This document shows positions 33,781 through 41,010 of a DNA stretch of 41,010 nt, in pieces. The notes beneath the pieces are model-generated. The model saw only the letters and a list, made by a program, of their open reading frames with translations, was not told where the DNA came from and did not search any database. The stretch is from Halioglobus japonicus (GTDB taxonomy: Bacteria > Pseudomonadota > Gammaproteobacteria > Pseudomonadales > Halieaceae): positions 32,988 to 73,997 of the forward strand of contig CACSIL010000002.1 of the NCBI GenBank assembly GCA_902705825.1, written 5' to 3'. Numbering within the stretch: position 1 is the first letter of the stretch; the number at the start of each line of letters is the position of its first letter. A program made the translations under genes and the position numbers.

Positions 33781-36326
33781 TGTCAGATTGGCAGGCATTA
33801 CAGGAGCACTTGCGCCAGGGCATCGCGCCCAGCGATGAGCAGGCTCTGTTATTGGCAGAAATAGACGACACCGCCGCGTTGGTGGAGATTGCGGCAGTGC
33901 TGCGCGATCGCGGCCATCGCAACGTCATTACCTATTCGCGCAAAGTCTTTATTCCGCTGACACACCTGTGCCGGGATGTGTGTCACTACTGTACCTTTGC
34001 GCGCACGCCCAAGAAAATAGAGCAGCCTTATATGCCCGTGGAGGAGGTGCTCGCACTGTGCCATGAAGGCGCGAAAATGGGCTGTCAGGAGGCGCTGTTC
34101 ACACTCGGGGAGAAACCCGAGCTGCGCTACAATGCGGCGCGCCAGGCGCTGCAGGAAATGGGTTTTGCAAGTACGCTGGATTACGTCAAGGAAGTCGCGC
34201 GTCGGGTCTTATCGGAAACAGGGTTGTTGCCGCATATCAATGCCGGATGCATGGATGCGGATGAAATCGCCGGATTACGCCAGGTGAGTGCGTCCATGGG
34301 TATTATGCTGGAGTCCGGTTCAGACCGCCTTTGCCAGAAGGGCATGCCGCACTACGGTTCGCCCGATAAAGAGCCGGCCCGGCGCCTGCAGACGATGGAA
34401 CTGGCTGGGCGCGCTGCTGTGCCGTTTACGTCGGGAATACTTATCGGTATAGGTGAAACCCGCCGCGAGCGTGTTGAATCGCTGCTCGCCTTGCGCCTGT
34501 TGCATTCCAGGCACGGCCATCTGCAGGAAGTCATCATACAAAATTTCCGCGCCAAACCGGGTACGTTGATGTCCTCTGCACCAGAGCCCGATCTGAATGA
34601 ATTACTGTGGACGATCGCGGTTGCGCGGCTTGTCTTCGGGCCAGACATGAATATTCAGGCGCCCCCCAACCTCAGTCCGGGTGTGTTGCCGCAACTCGTT
34701 GCGGCGGGCATCAACGACTGGGGTGGCGTGTCGCCACTGACGCCGGATTACGTGAACCCGGAAGCGCCCTGGCCCCATCTGGAACGACTGGCCGCAGAAA
34801 CGGCTGCCGCCGGTAAATTTCTCGAGCAGCGGCTGACGGTGTACCCCTCCTATGTTGTGGATGGACAGCGCTGGCTGGATGCCGGCGTGGAGACTTCGGT
34901 GATGCGTCTGTCAGACGCCGCAGGCTTCGCACGGCGTGACGACTGGGTACCTGGCGAGGATCATGCTGTGCCCGCCGTTGACGCTCAATTGCTGGCAAGT
35001 GTGCCGGACTCGTCTGCGGTATCCGTTGACGTACTGGATATTGTCGGGCGCGCTCGCAATACCGCGCAGCTGACGGAACAGGATGTGACTCGCCTGTTCG
35101 AGGTGCGCGGGGCAGATTTCTCCTATGTGGTGGCGCAGGCCAACCAATTGCGGAAGGCGGTAAATGGCGAAACAGTGAGTTATGTCGTCAATCGCAATAT
35201 CAACTACACCAATGTGTGTTATTTCAAATGTCAGTTCTGTGCCTTTTCCAAGGGCAAACAGAGCGAAAATTTGCGTGGCCGGCCCTACGATATCAGCGCT
35301 GAGGATATCGCGGCGCGCTGCGTCGAGGCCTGGGAACGCGGCGCTACTGAAGTCTGCATGCAGGGTGGGATCCACCCCGATTACACAGGCCAGACCTACC
35401 TCGATATCGTACACACGGTACGCAGTGTGACACCCCAGATGCACATTCACGCGTTTTCGCCACTGGAAGTGTGGCAGGGCGCTGCAACACTGGGCATCAG
35501 TGTGCCGATGTTTTTGCGCCAGCTGCGCGAGGCGGGGCTCGGTACGCTGCCGGGAACGGCCGCAGAAATTCTGCACGACGATGTCCGTGCGAATCTGTGT
35601 CCCGACAAGCTCAACACCAGTCAGTGGTTGGAGGTGATGGAGGCAGCTCACAATGAGGGGCTGCGCACGACAGCGACAATCATGTACGGCCATATTGATA
35701 GACCTGTGCACTGGGCCAGCCATCTCCTGCAGATCAGGGCTTTGCAGCAACGCACCGGCGGGTTTACTGAGTTCGTGCCACTGCCATTCGTGCATATGGA
35801 AGCGCCCATGTATCTCAAGGGTAAGGCGCGGCGCGGACCGAGTTTTCGCGAGGCTGTGTTAATGCATGCCGTGGCGCGACTGACCTTCCATGGTTTGATA
35901 GACAATATTCAGGCATCGTGGGTGAAGATGGGTAGAGAGGGTGTTGCCGCCTGTTTGAACGCCGGTGTGAATGATCTCGGTGGCTCCCTGATGAATGAAA
36001 GTATTACCCGTGCTGCCGGGTCAGACCACGGTCAAGAGTGGACACCGGCGCAACTGGAAGAGCGTATTCGAGCGGCGGGACGACGTCCGCGGATGCGTAC
36101 GACCCTCTATGCCGATGCCAGTGAGCAGCGACACAATGCGGCATTTGCTGCACCACCGCTGGCCGAGGTTTACAGCGCTTCCGCTGGCAAGCTACAGCGC
36201 AGCAAGCGCATTGGTGAGACCGTCTCTGCTGGCGTCGTGACACAATCTTTGCCACTGACGTGGATGCACTCGCCGCAGGATGCCACCGTGTACGAAAGCG
36301 TGGTGCTGATGGCGGCCTGTAACTGA
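33780..36326 (+). CDS. fbiC: FO synthase, fused CofG-CofH (FbiC type)
   Basis: ATG 33780 overlaps the stop of cofC (TGATG) and gives 848 residues, close to mycobacterial FbiC (about 856). It contains two radical-SAM halves. The CofG part has [10 protein letters not shown] (cysteines 64, 68 and 71), and the CofH part has [10 protein letters not shown] (cysteines 480, 484 and 487). Each half shows the expected later motifs, such as [10 protein letters not shown] in the first and [11 protein letters not shown] in the second. The enzyme builds the deazaflavin FO from tyrosine and the pyrimidine intermediate of riboflavin synthesis, the committed step of F420 production. Archaea keep cofG and cofH as separate genes, while actinobacteria fuse them, so this form is bacterial in style. 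Confidence 0.96.
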   Translation: MSDWQALQEHLRQGIAPSDEQALLLAEIDDTAALVEIAAVLRDRGHRNVITYSRKVFIPLTHLCRDVCHYCTFARTPKKIEQPYMPVEEVLALCHEGAKMGCQEALFTLGEKPELRYNAARQALQEMGFASTLDYVKEVARRVLSETGLLPHINAGCMDADEIAGLRQVSASMGIMLESGSDRLCQKGMPHYGSPDKEPARRLQTMELAGRAAVPFTSGILIGIGETRRERVESLLALRLLHSRHGHLQEVIIQNFRAKPGTLMSSAPEPDLNELLWTIAVARLVFGPDMNIQAPPNLSPGVLPQLVAAGINDWGGVSPLTPDYVNPEAPWPHLERLAAETAAAGKFLEQRLTVYPSYVVDGQRWLDAGVETSVMRLSDAAGFARRDDWVPGEDHAVPAVDAQLLASVPDSSAVSVDVLDIVGRARNTAQLTEQDVTRLFEVRGADFSYVVAQANQLRKAVNGETVSYVVNRNINYTNVCYFKCQFCAFSKGKQSENLRGRPYDISAEDIAARCVEAWERGATEVCMQGGIHPDYTGQTYLDIVHTVRSVTPQMHIHAFSPLEVWQGAATLGISVPMFLRQLREAGLGTLPGTAAEILHDDVRANLCPDKLNTSQWLEVMEAAHNEGLRTTATIMYGHIDRPVHWASHLLQIRALQQRTGGFTEFVPLPFVHMEAPMYLKGKARRGPSFREAVLMHAVARLTFHGLIDNIQASWVKMGREGVAACLNAGVNDLGGSLMNESITRAAGSDHGQEWTPAQLEERIRAAGRRPRMRTTLYADASEQRHNAAFAAPPLAEVYSASAGKLQRSKRIGETVSAGVVTQSLPLTWMHSPQDATVYESVVLMAACN

Positions 36327-36343
36327 GGCGGCGGCATCTCTGC

Positions 36344-37048
36344 ATGAATTCGCGTGAAACAGGCAGGTCCATCGATCTCGAACCGAGCTGGCGAATGCCG
36401 CTCGAAGCAGAATTTGATAAGCCCTATATGCGTGAATTACGCGCCTTTTTGCTGGCTGAAAAAAAATCCGGCAAGCGAATTTTTCCTAAAGGCAGCGAGT
36501 TTTTCAATGCGTTTAGCCACACGCCCTTGGAGAAGGTCAAGGTCGTGATTCTTGGGCAGGACCCCTACCACGGTGAAGGTCAGGCTCACGGTTTGTGTTT
36601 TTCAGTAAAACCCGGCGTGGTGGTTCCCCCCTCGCTGAAAAACATCTACAAGGAATTGCAGGCCGAGCTGGATTTTGAGATTCCAAACCACGGGAACCTC
36701 ACCGCCTGGGCTGACCAGGGCGTATTGTTGCTCAACAGCGTACTGTCGGTGGAGTGCGCCCGAGCAGCATCCCACCAGGGTCGGGGGTGGGAGCAATTTA
36801 CAGACCGGGTCATCGAGGTGATTGATCAGCAGCGCGAGGGCGTTGTGTTTATGCTGTGGGGCAGCTACGCCCAGCGCAAGGGGGCGATTATCGACAGCAA
36901 CCGTCACTGTGTACTCAAGGCCCCTCATCCATCGCCGCTGAGTGCACACCGGGGTTTTTTCGGATGCGGGCATTTTGTTGCCGCCAATCGCTATTTGCAG
37001 GGCAGGGGGGAGGCGCCTATTGATTGGAGCCTGCAGGCAGTCCCCTGA
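36344..37048 (+). CDS. ung: Uracil-DNA glycosylase, family 1
   Basis: A 234-residue protein with the water-activating motif GQDPYHG (about residues 70-76), the NSVLSVE segment and [17 protein letters not shown] (from about 191), all conserved in family 1 UNG. It removes uracil from DNA to start base-excision repair. It begins 17 bases after fbiC and may be read with the F420 operon, although the functions are unrelated. Confidence 0.97.
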   Translation: MNSRETGRSIDLEPSWRMPLEAEFDKPYMRELRAFLLAEKKSGKRIFPKGSEFFNAFSHTPLEKVKVVILGQDPYHGEGQAHGLCFSVKPGVVVPPSLKNIYKELQAELDFEIPNHGNLTAWADQGVLLLNSVLSVECARAASHQGRGWEQFTDRVIEVIDQQREGVVFMLWGSYAQRKGAIIDSNRHCVLKAPHPSPLSAHRGFFGCGHFVAANRYLQGRGEAPIDWSLQAVP

Positions 37049-37096
37049 TACTGACAGTGATGGCAGATGTCTGTGGCGTTAATCCAGTAGAAAGCG

Positions 37097-38095
37097 TTAG
37101 TCAGACTCCAGTGCATAGGGCAATTCAAGCAGTTTCAGCGCTGTGCCATTGTCTGCGCCCAGCAGTAAACCCTCTGTCGCACTGTCGCTGACAGCCGAGA
37201 CGAGTACCTGTGTTTTACCCTCGCTGCTGCCGCAGTTAACGACACTGCCGACGTTCTGCCCTGAACCTGCATCAAACAGCGCGGTGCCGGTTGCACAGTC
37301 GGCCTGCTGCGGCAATTCTGCGGCGTAGGCGCGCCGTTTCGATTTCCCCAGATAATGTAAACGCGCCACCACTTCCTGGCCGGTATAACAGCCTTTCTTG
37401 AAACTGATGTGCCCAGTGAGGTCGTAATTGAGCACCTGCGGCACAAACTCCCCAACGGTGCTCGCTTCGATGCGGGCAATGCCACTGCCGATCTGCTGCG
37501 CTTGCCAGTGGGCCTCACTGGACTCGGTCATCAGCCCACCCATGCGCGCAAGTCGCTCGGCGCTGCCGGCGCGCGCAAGGAAACATTCAAACTGCTGGCC
37601 GTTATCATCCATTTGTACCAGCACGAAATCGTCAGCGTGGCTCGCGCCGAAGCGTTCTGTGGGAATATTTGTGAATACCTGGGCCAGGGTAGTCGATGCC
37701 TGCGGGCCCCAGATCGAGACACACAGCCAGTCTTCGTTTGCTGCATCTATCTCTGCTTTGGAAAAAATAATGTACTTGCCAAATGCCGCAGCGCTATCGG
37801 CGCGGATATCCCGTCGCATGCGCAGCGCATAGTGTTCCGGCGCCACCTCAAACAGGAGGAAGTCGCAGAGCACTCGGCCCTTGGGCGTGCAGAACAATCC
37901 GGGCAGCGCATGGTCAGAGTCCAGCTTGCGCGTATCGCAGGTCGTCTGGCCCTGTAGAAATTTCAGTGTATCCGGCCCGGCGATGTGCAGCAGGGCTTCC
38001 TGTTCCAGTACAGCGTAATAGCAGTTCAAGCGTGTAACCTCGTCGTTAGTTCGCCCATGATAGGCGCTGTTTCCGGCTATGTCAGCATCCGACAA
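37097..38095 (-). CDS. ygfZ: YgfZ/GcvT-domain protein (folate-dependent iron-sulfur cluster factor)
   Basis: The protein carries the YgfZ signature KKGCYTGQEVVARLHYLG near its C-terminal third and FLQGQTTCD near the N-terminus, both folate-binding-fold features. YgfZ supports the assembly or repair of some iron-sulfur enzymes. The start is uncertain. The frame is open to GTG 38197, which lies inside the sdhE promoter region. TTG 38095 has GAAGGG ten bases upstream, giving 332 residues, and leaves about 120 bases for two divergent promoters. I prefer 38095. It is convergent with ung and divergent from sdhE, a pairing also known in other gammaproteobacteria. Confidence 0.88.
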   Translation of the reverse strand: MSDADIAGNSAYHGRTNDEVTRLNCYYAVLEQEALLHIAGPDTLKFLQGQTTCDTRKLDSDHALPGLFCTPKGRVLCDFLLFEVAPEHYALRMRRDIRADSAAAFGKYIIFSKAEIDAANEDWLCVSIWGPQASTTLAQVFTNIPTERFGASHADDFVLVQMDDNGQQFECFLARAGSAERLARMGGLMTESSEAHWQAQQIGSGIARIEASTVGEFVPQVLNYDLTGHISFKKGCYTGQEVVARLHYLGKSKRRAYAAELPQQADCATGTALFDAGSGQNVGSVVNCGSSEGKTQVLVSAVSDSATEGLLLGADNGTALKLLELPYALESD

Positions 38096-38215
38096 CGGTG
38101 CAGAGCCCTTCAGCGGGGTAACCGGGGTGGAGACGGTTGAATGAGTATACGCAGAGACTCTCGTTAAACGATATACTACCCGCAATTGATGACCCACCCG
38201 GATAAGTTTACTGGC

Positions 38216-38482
38216 ATGATTGATCGTGAAGAACTGAATCGTATGCGTTGGGCCGCGAGGCGCGGCATGTTGGAACTCGATCTGGTGTTAGAGCCGTTTG
38301 TGACAACGCGCTATGCCCAGCTGAACGAACAGGATAGGCAACGTTTTCAGCAACTCATGCTGTGTGAAGACCAGGATTTGTTCACCTGGTTTATGCAGCG
38401 TGTAAAACCGGATGATGAGGAGCTAGCGCAGATTGTCAGCCAGGTTATCCAATTCGCCCAATCTGCACCTGAGAGTCGGTAA
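38216..38482 (+). CDS. sdhE: Succinate dehydrogenase flavinylation factor SdhE (YgfY)
   Basis: From ATG 38216 it has 88 residues with the conserved RMRWAARRGMLELDL (about residues 9-23), including the RGxxE motif needed for attaching FAD to SdhA. The CEDQDLFTWFM stretch lies further on. In-frame starts at 38186 (TTG) and 38189 (ATG) exist but lie too close to a TATACT -10 element (38172-38177). ygfX follows and overlaps, as in E. coli. Confidence 0.93.
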   Translation: MIDREELNRMRWAARRGMLELDLVLEPFVTTRYAQLNEQDRQRFQQLMLCEDQDLFTWFMQRVKPDDEELAQIVSQVIQFAQSAPESR

Positions 38483-38858
38483 ATCCCGTCTGCGCGACCT
38501 GCTCTACGGCGCGCTTTGCTTTTCCACCGTCTGCGCCCTGACGGCGCTCTACTCACGCGGCTATGCACTGGCCGCCTTGTTGCTGATACCCATGGCTTCA
38601 GGGTTGTTGTGGCGTTTGCGCCATGACGCCATGGCCGGAGCTGAACTCTGCTACCAGCAGGGCGTGTGGGATCTGCAGCAGAGCGGGGTGCGGCGTAGAA
38701 TTTCCCTCTCCAAACGCAGCACCAGCACATCAGGGGTGATTTATCTGGCGTTTGTTGAGCAGCCTTCGGGCCGCACAGGGGCTATCTGGCTGTTCAGAGA
38801 CAGTTCATCTGCTGAGCAACTGCGCCGGCTGCGAGTCCGGTTGGCATTACTGCATTAA
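38433..38858 (+). CDS. ygfX: YgfX-family (CptA-like) membrane protein
   Basis: The 141-residue frame overlaps sdhE by 50 bases from a TTG at 38433. The real start could be a little further on, since no ATG is available. It has two membrane segments (about residues 24-41 and 44-60), then a cytoplasmic tail with [12 protein letters not shown] and a final [19 protein letters not shown], the pattern of YgfX. In E. coli YgfX affects the cytoskeletal proteins and was described as a toxin with SdhE as partner, a view still debated. It is tail-to-tail with nadB and overlaps it by four bases. Confidence 0.8.
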   Translation: MSARLSNSPNLHLRVGKSRLRDLLYGALCFSTVCALTALYSRGYALAALLLIPMASGLLWRLRHDAMAGAELCYQQGVWDLQQSGVRRRISLSKRSTSTSGVIYLAFVEQPSGRTGAIWLFRDSSSAEQLRRLRVRLALLH

Positions 38859-40450
38859 AGTGGCGAGTTGTCCGGCTGCAGTATCGTGTCGTGCGCTTCC
38901 GGCAACAAATCGGGGTAGTCCAGTGTGTAATGCAGGCCACGGCTCTCTTTGCGCGATATTGCAGACCTGATCATCAGCTCGGCAACCATGGCCAGGTTGC
39001 GCAATTCCAGCAGATCGTTACTGACTTTATAGTTACCGTAGTACTCCGCTATCTCCGTTTGCAGCAATTGCACCCGGTGCAGAGCGCGCTGCAGTCGCTT
39101 GTTAGTGCGCACAATACCCACGTAGTCCCACATGAAACGACGCAATTCATCCCAATTGTGAGAAATCACCACGTCCTCATCGGAGTCGGTTACCTGGCTT
39201 TCATCCCAGGGGGCAGCAGGGCCGGGGACGGGCGTCTGCCCCAGATTGTCCGCGATATGGTTGGCCGCAGATTCGGCGTAGACGATACATTCGAGCAGTG
39301 AATTGCTCGCCATGCGGTTGGCGCCATGCAGACCCGTGCAGGATGCTTCACCGACTGCGTACAGCCCGGCGACATCGGTTAGACTGTGCTGGTCGACCAG
39401 TATGCCACCGCAAGTGTAGTGGGCCGCCGGCACGACGGGGATGGGCTCGGCGCTGATGTCGATACCAAACTCCATGCATTGCGCCATGACGGTGGGGAAG
39501 TGGCTTTGCAGAAATTCGCCGGATTTATGTGAAATGTCGAGATACACACAGTCGGCCCCAAGGCGTTTCATCTCATGGTCTATCGCACGCGCCACCACAT
39601 CGCGCGGTGCCAGTTCACCGCGCTCATCGAAACGGTGCATGAAGCGCGTTCCATCGGGCAATAACAGTTTGCCGCCTTCCCCGCGTATGGCCTCGGTCAC
39701 AAGAAACGATTTTGCCTTCGGGTGATACAGGCAGGTCGGATGGAACTGGTTGAACTCCAGATTGGCTACGCGGCAGCCAGCGCGCCACGCCATTGCCACA
39801 CCATCGCCACTGGCACCGTCCGGGTTGCTGGTATACAGGTACGCTTTACTGGCGCCACCTGTGGCCAATATCACCGCTGATGCCTGAAACAGGTCAACGT
39901 GGCCGGTGCGCTGGTCGAGAATATAGGCCCCTTCACAGCGGCCGTTGTTGATCACCAGATCCACTGCCACACGGTGTGCAAATATTTCGATGTTGTCAGC
40001 TGCAATGGCGCGTTCGGTGAGTACCTCAGAGATTGCGCGCCCGGTGCGGTCGGCTGCATGTATGATGCGCCTGTGGCTGTGTCCGCCTTCCATCGTCAGG
40101 TGAAACTCTCGATTCTGCTCGTCACCATGCTCTTCGCGCAGATCGAAATCTACACCCTGCTCAACCAGCCACTCAACACAGCGGCGGCTATTGCTGACAG
40201 TGAATTCGACCGCATCGCGATGGCACAGGCCTGCGCCTGCAGCAAGGGTGTCGGTTACATGGGAGTCAACGGTATCGCGGTTGTGCAATACCGCTGCCAT
40301 GCCGCCCTGTGCCCAGAACGTTGAGCCCTGGTTCAGGTCCGCTTTCGACAGCAGGGCGACACGACAGTCGCCGGGAAGTCGCAGGGAGAGGCTGAGACCG
40401 GCAGCACCGCTGCCGATAACCAGAACATCGTGTTGGTAACTAGTGGCCAT
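38855..40450 (-). CDS. nadB: L-aspartate oxidase NadB
   Basis: A 531-residue flavoprotein with the FAD-binding [15 protein letters not shown] (residues 11-25), then [13 protein letters not shown], a [16 protein letters not shown] active-site region (here [20 protein letters not shown]), [21 protein letters not shown] and the helical C-terminal domain. It oxidises aspartate to iminoaspartate, the first step of NAD synthesis. It is divergent from rpoE, the order known in E. coli and Pseudomonas. Confidence 0.96.
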   Translation of the reverse strand: MATSYQHDVLVIGSGAAGLSLSLRLPGDCRVALLSKADLNQGSTFWAQGGMAAVLHNRDTVDSHVTDTLAAGAGLCHRDAVEFTVSNSRRCVEWLVEQGVDFDLREEHGDEQNREFHLTMEGGHSHRRIIHAADRTGRAISEVLTERAIAADNIEIFAHRVAVDLVINNGRCEGAYILDQRTGHVDLFQASAVILATGGASKAYLYTSNPDGASGDGVAMAWRAGCRVANLEFNQFHPTCLYHPKAKSFLVTEAIRGEGGKLLLPDGTRFMHRFDERGELAPRDVVARAIDHEMKRLGADCVYLDISHKSGEFLQSHFPTVMAQCMEFGIDISAEPIPVVPAAHYTCGGILVDQHSLTDVAGLYAVGEASCTGLHGANRMASNSLLECIVYAESAANHIADNLGQTPVPGPAAPWDESQVTDSDEDVVISHNWDELRRFMWDYVGIVRTNKRLQRALHRVQLLQTEIAEYYGNYKVSNDLLELRNLAMVAELMIRSAISRKESRGLHYTLDYPDLLPEAHDTILQPDNSPL

Positions 40451-40574
40451 AGTGCTCAGTGCTTGCTGCTCGGGGAGGTGAAATATATGATGTCTCTCAA
40501 AGACTTAGCTTTGGCTAACGATAACTCAGTGGAGTATATACGACCTCGTGGGGAATACGAAAACAATCCGGGCC

Positions 40575-40602
40575 GGAACTTTGCGCCGCGCAGGTACTCT
40601 TA
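40575..40602 (+). promoter_or_regulatory. Sigma-E (RpoE)-dependent promoter upstream of rpoE
   Basis: GGAACTT (40575-40581), a 16-base spacer and TCTTA (40598-40602) match the extracytoplasmic sigma-E consensus (GGAACTT-N16-TCTNA). It faces rpoE, 113 bases before the GTG. It implies that rpoE activates its own transcription, as in E. coli. Confidence 0.8.
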
Positions 40603-40714
40603 AAGCGGGCGCGTGGAGCCTGTGGCGAACTAAGTTCAACATCTGTTGTCCACTAAGAGAGCGAACTGCATCAGCTGATCGTGTGGTTTCAGGGAATAGA
40701 GAGGGTAACCAGAC

Positions 40715-41010
40715 GTGACAGCCGGGGTGACGGACCAGCAACTTGTCGCCAGGGTGCAGAAAGGTGATTCGAGGGCATTTGACCTGCTTGTGTTGAAGTA
40801 TCAACACAAGATATTCGGTTTGATTGGTCGTTATGTGCGAGACGCGGATGAAGTACAGGACGTTGCTCAGGAAGCTTTTATCAAGGCCTATCGAGCTTTA
40901 CCCAGGTTCAGAGGGGACAGTGCTTTCTATACCTGGCTGTATCGTATCGCAATCAATACGGCCAAGAATCATCTGGTTTCGCGCTCGCGCAGGCCTCCGG
41001 GCTCCGATAT
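40715..41010 (+). CDS. rpoE: RNA polymerase sigma-E factor RpoE/AlgU (3' end outside window)
   Basis: The visible 98 codons, from GTG 40715 (GAGAGG upstream; another GTG at 40727), encode the sigma region 2: LVARVQKGDSRAFDLLVLKYQHKI, then DVAQEAFIKAYRALPRFRGDSAFYTWLYRIAINTAKNHL. This is nearly identical in pattern to E. coli RpoE. It directs the response to envelope stress and is held in check by an anti-sigma factor, usually encoded next (rseA/mucA, outside this window). Confidence 0.96.
   Translation, partial: MTAGVTDQQLVARVQKGDSRAFDLLVLKYQHKIFGLIGRYVRDADEVQDVAQEAFIKAYRALPRFRGDSAFYTWLYRIAINTAKNHLVSRSRRPPGSD

Noticed and set aside
34911..35795. Minus-strand open frame of 294 codons
   Set aside because: It lies inside fbiC, whose radical-SAM motifs are clear on the plus strand.

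Overview
The window looks like the chromosome of an aerobic or facultative gammaproteobacterium, probably marine and near the Halieaceae/Cellvibrionales. This is inferred from gene content and order: ygfZ/sdhE/ygfX/nadB/rpoE together, a complete cbb3 oxidase locus next to hemN and an FNR/ANR-type regulator, and a VPxPA-CTERM surface protein. No rRNA, tRNA, CRISPR array or intact insertion sequence was seen.

Layout. 1-3.3 kb: the 5' part of a fused secDF gene, a small membrane-anchored protein and a lipoprotein, all on the minus strand. 3.3-6.2 kb: an A+T-richer accessory patch with a decayed DUF6998 gene, a VPxPA-CTERM protein, a GNAT acetyltransferase, a GFA-domain protein and a palindromic repeat. 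6.2-10.3 kb: two exported proteins with single haem motifs and an alpha/beta-hydrolase lipoprotein, with a second copy of the palindromic repeat. 10.5-23 kb: a respiratory block. ompW has its own FNR box. The minus-strand cluster is ccoN-O-Q-P-G-H-I-S-tauE-like, preceded by a Yip1-family gene, then fnr and hemN, with hemN carrying a second FNR box. 23-30.4 kb: a phytanoyl-CoA-dioxygenase-like gene, a DUF1631-GGDEF-EAL gene paired with a LuxR-type regulator, and an SDR oxidoreductase.

30.6-37 kb: the most interesting part, a compact plus-strand cluster npdG-cofE-cofD-cofC-fbiC (cofG-cofH fusion), followed closely by ung. Together these genes encode the F420-specific steps for making coenzyme F420 and the enzyme that exchanges its electrons with NADP. 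F420 is best known from methanogenic archaea and actinobacteria and is much less studied in gammaproteobacteria. No obvious F420-dependent substrate enzyme lies alongside, so its use here is open.

37-41 kb: conserved housekeeping genes. ygfZ and sdhE are divergent, sdhE is followed by ygfX, then come nadB on the minus strand and the start of rpoE, which is preceded by a very good sigma-E promoter.

How the parts fit. The FNR-like protein with its 4Fe-4S cysteines probably activates hemN (and, by readthrough, itself) and ompW when oxygen is low. hemN makes haem precursors without oxygen, and the cbb3 oxidase with its copper and haem assembly factors serves respiration at low oxygen. I saw no FNR box directly upstream of ccoN.
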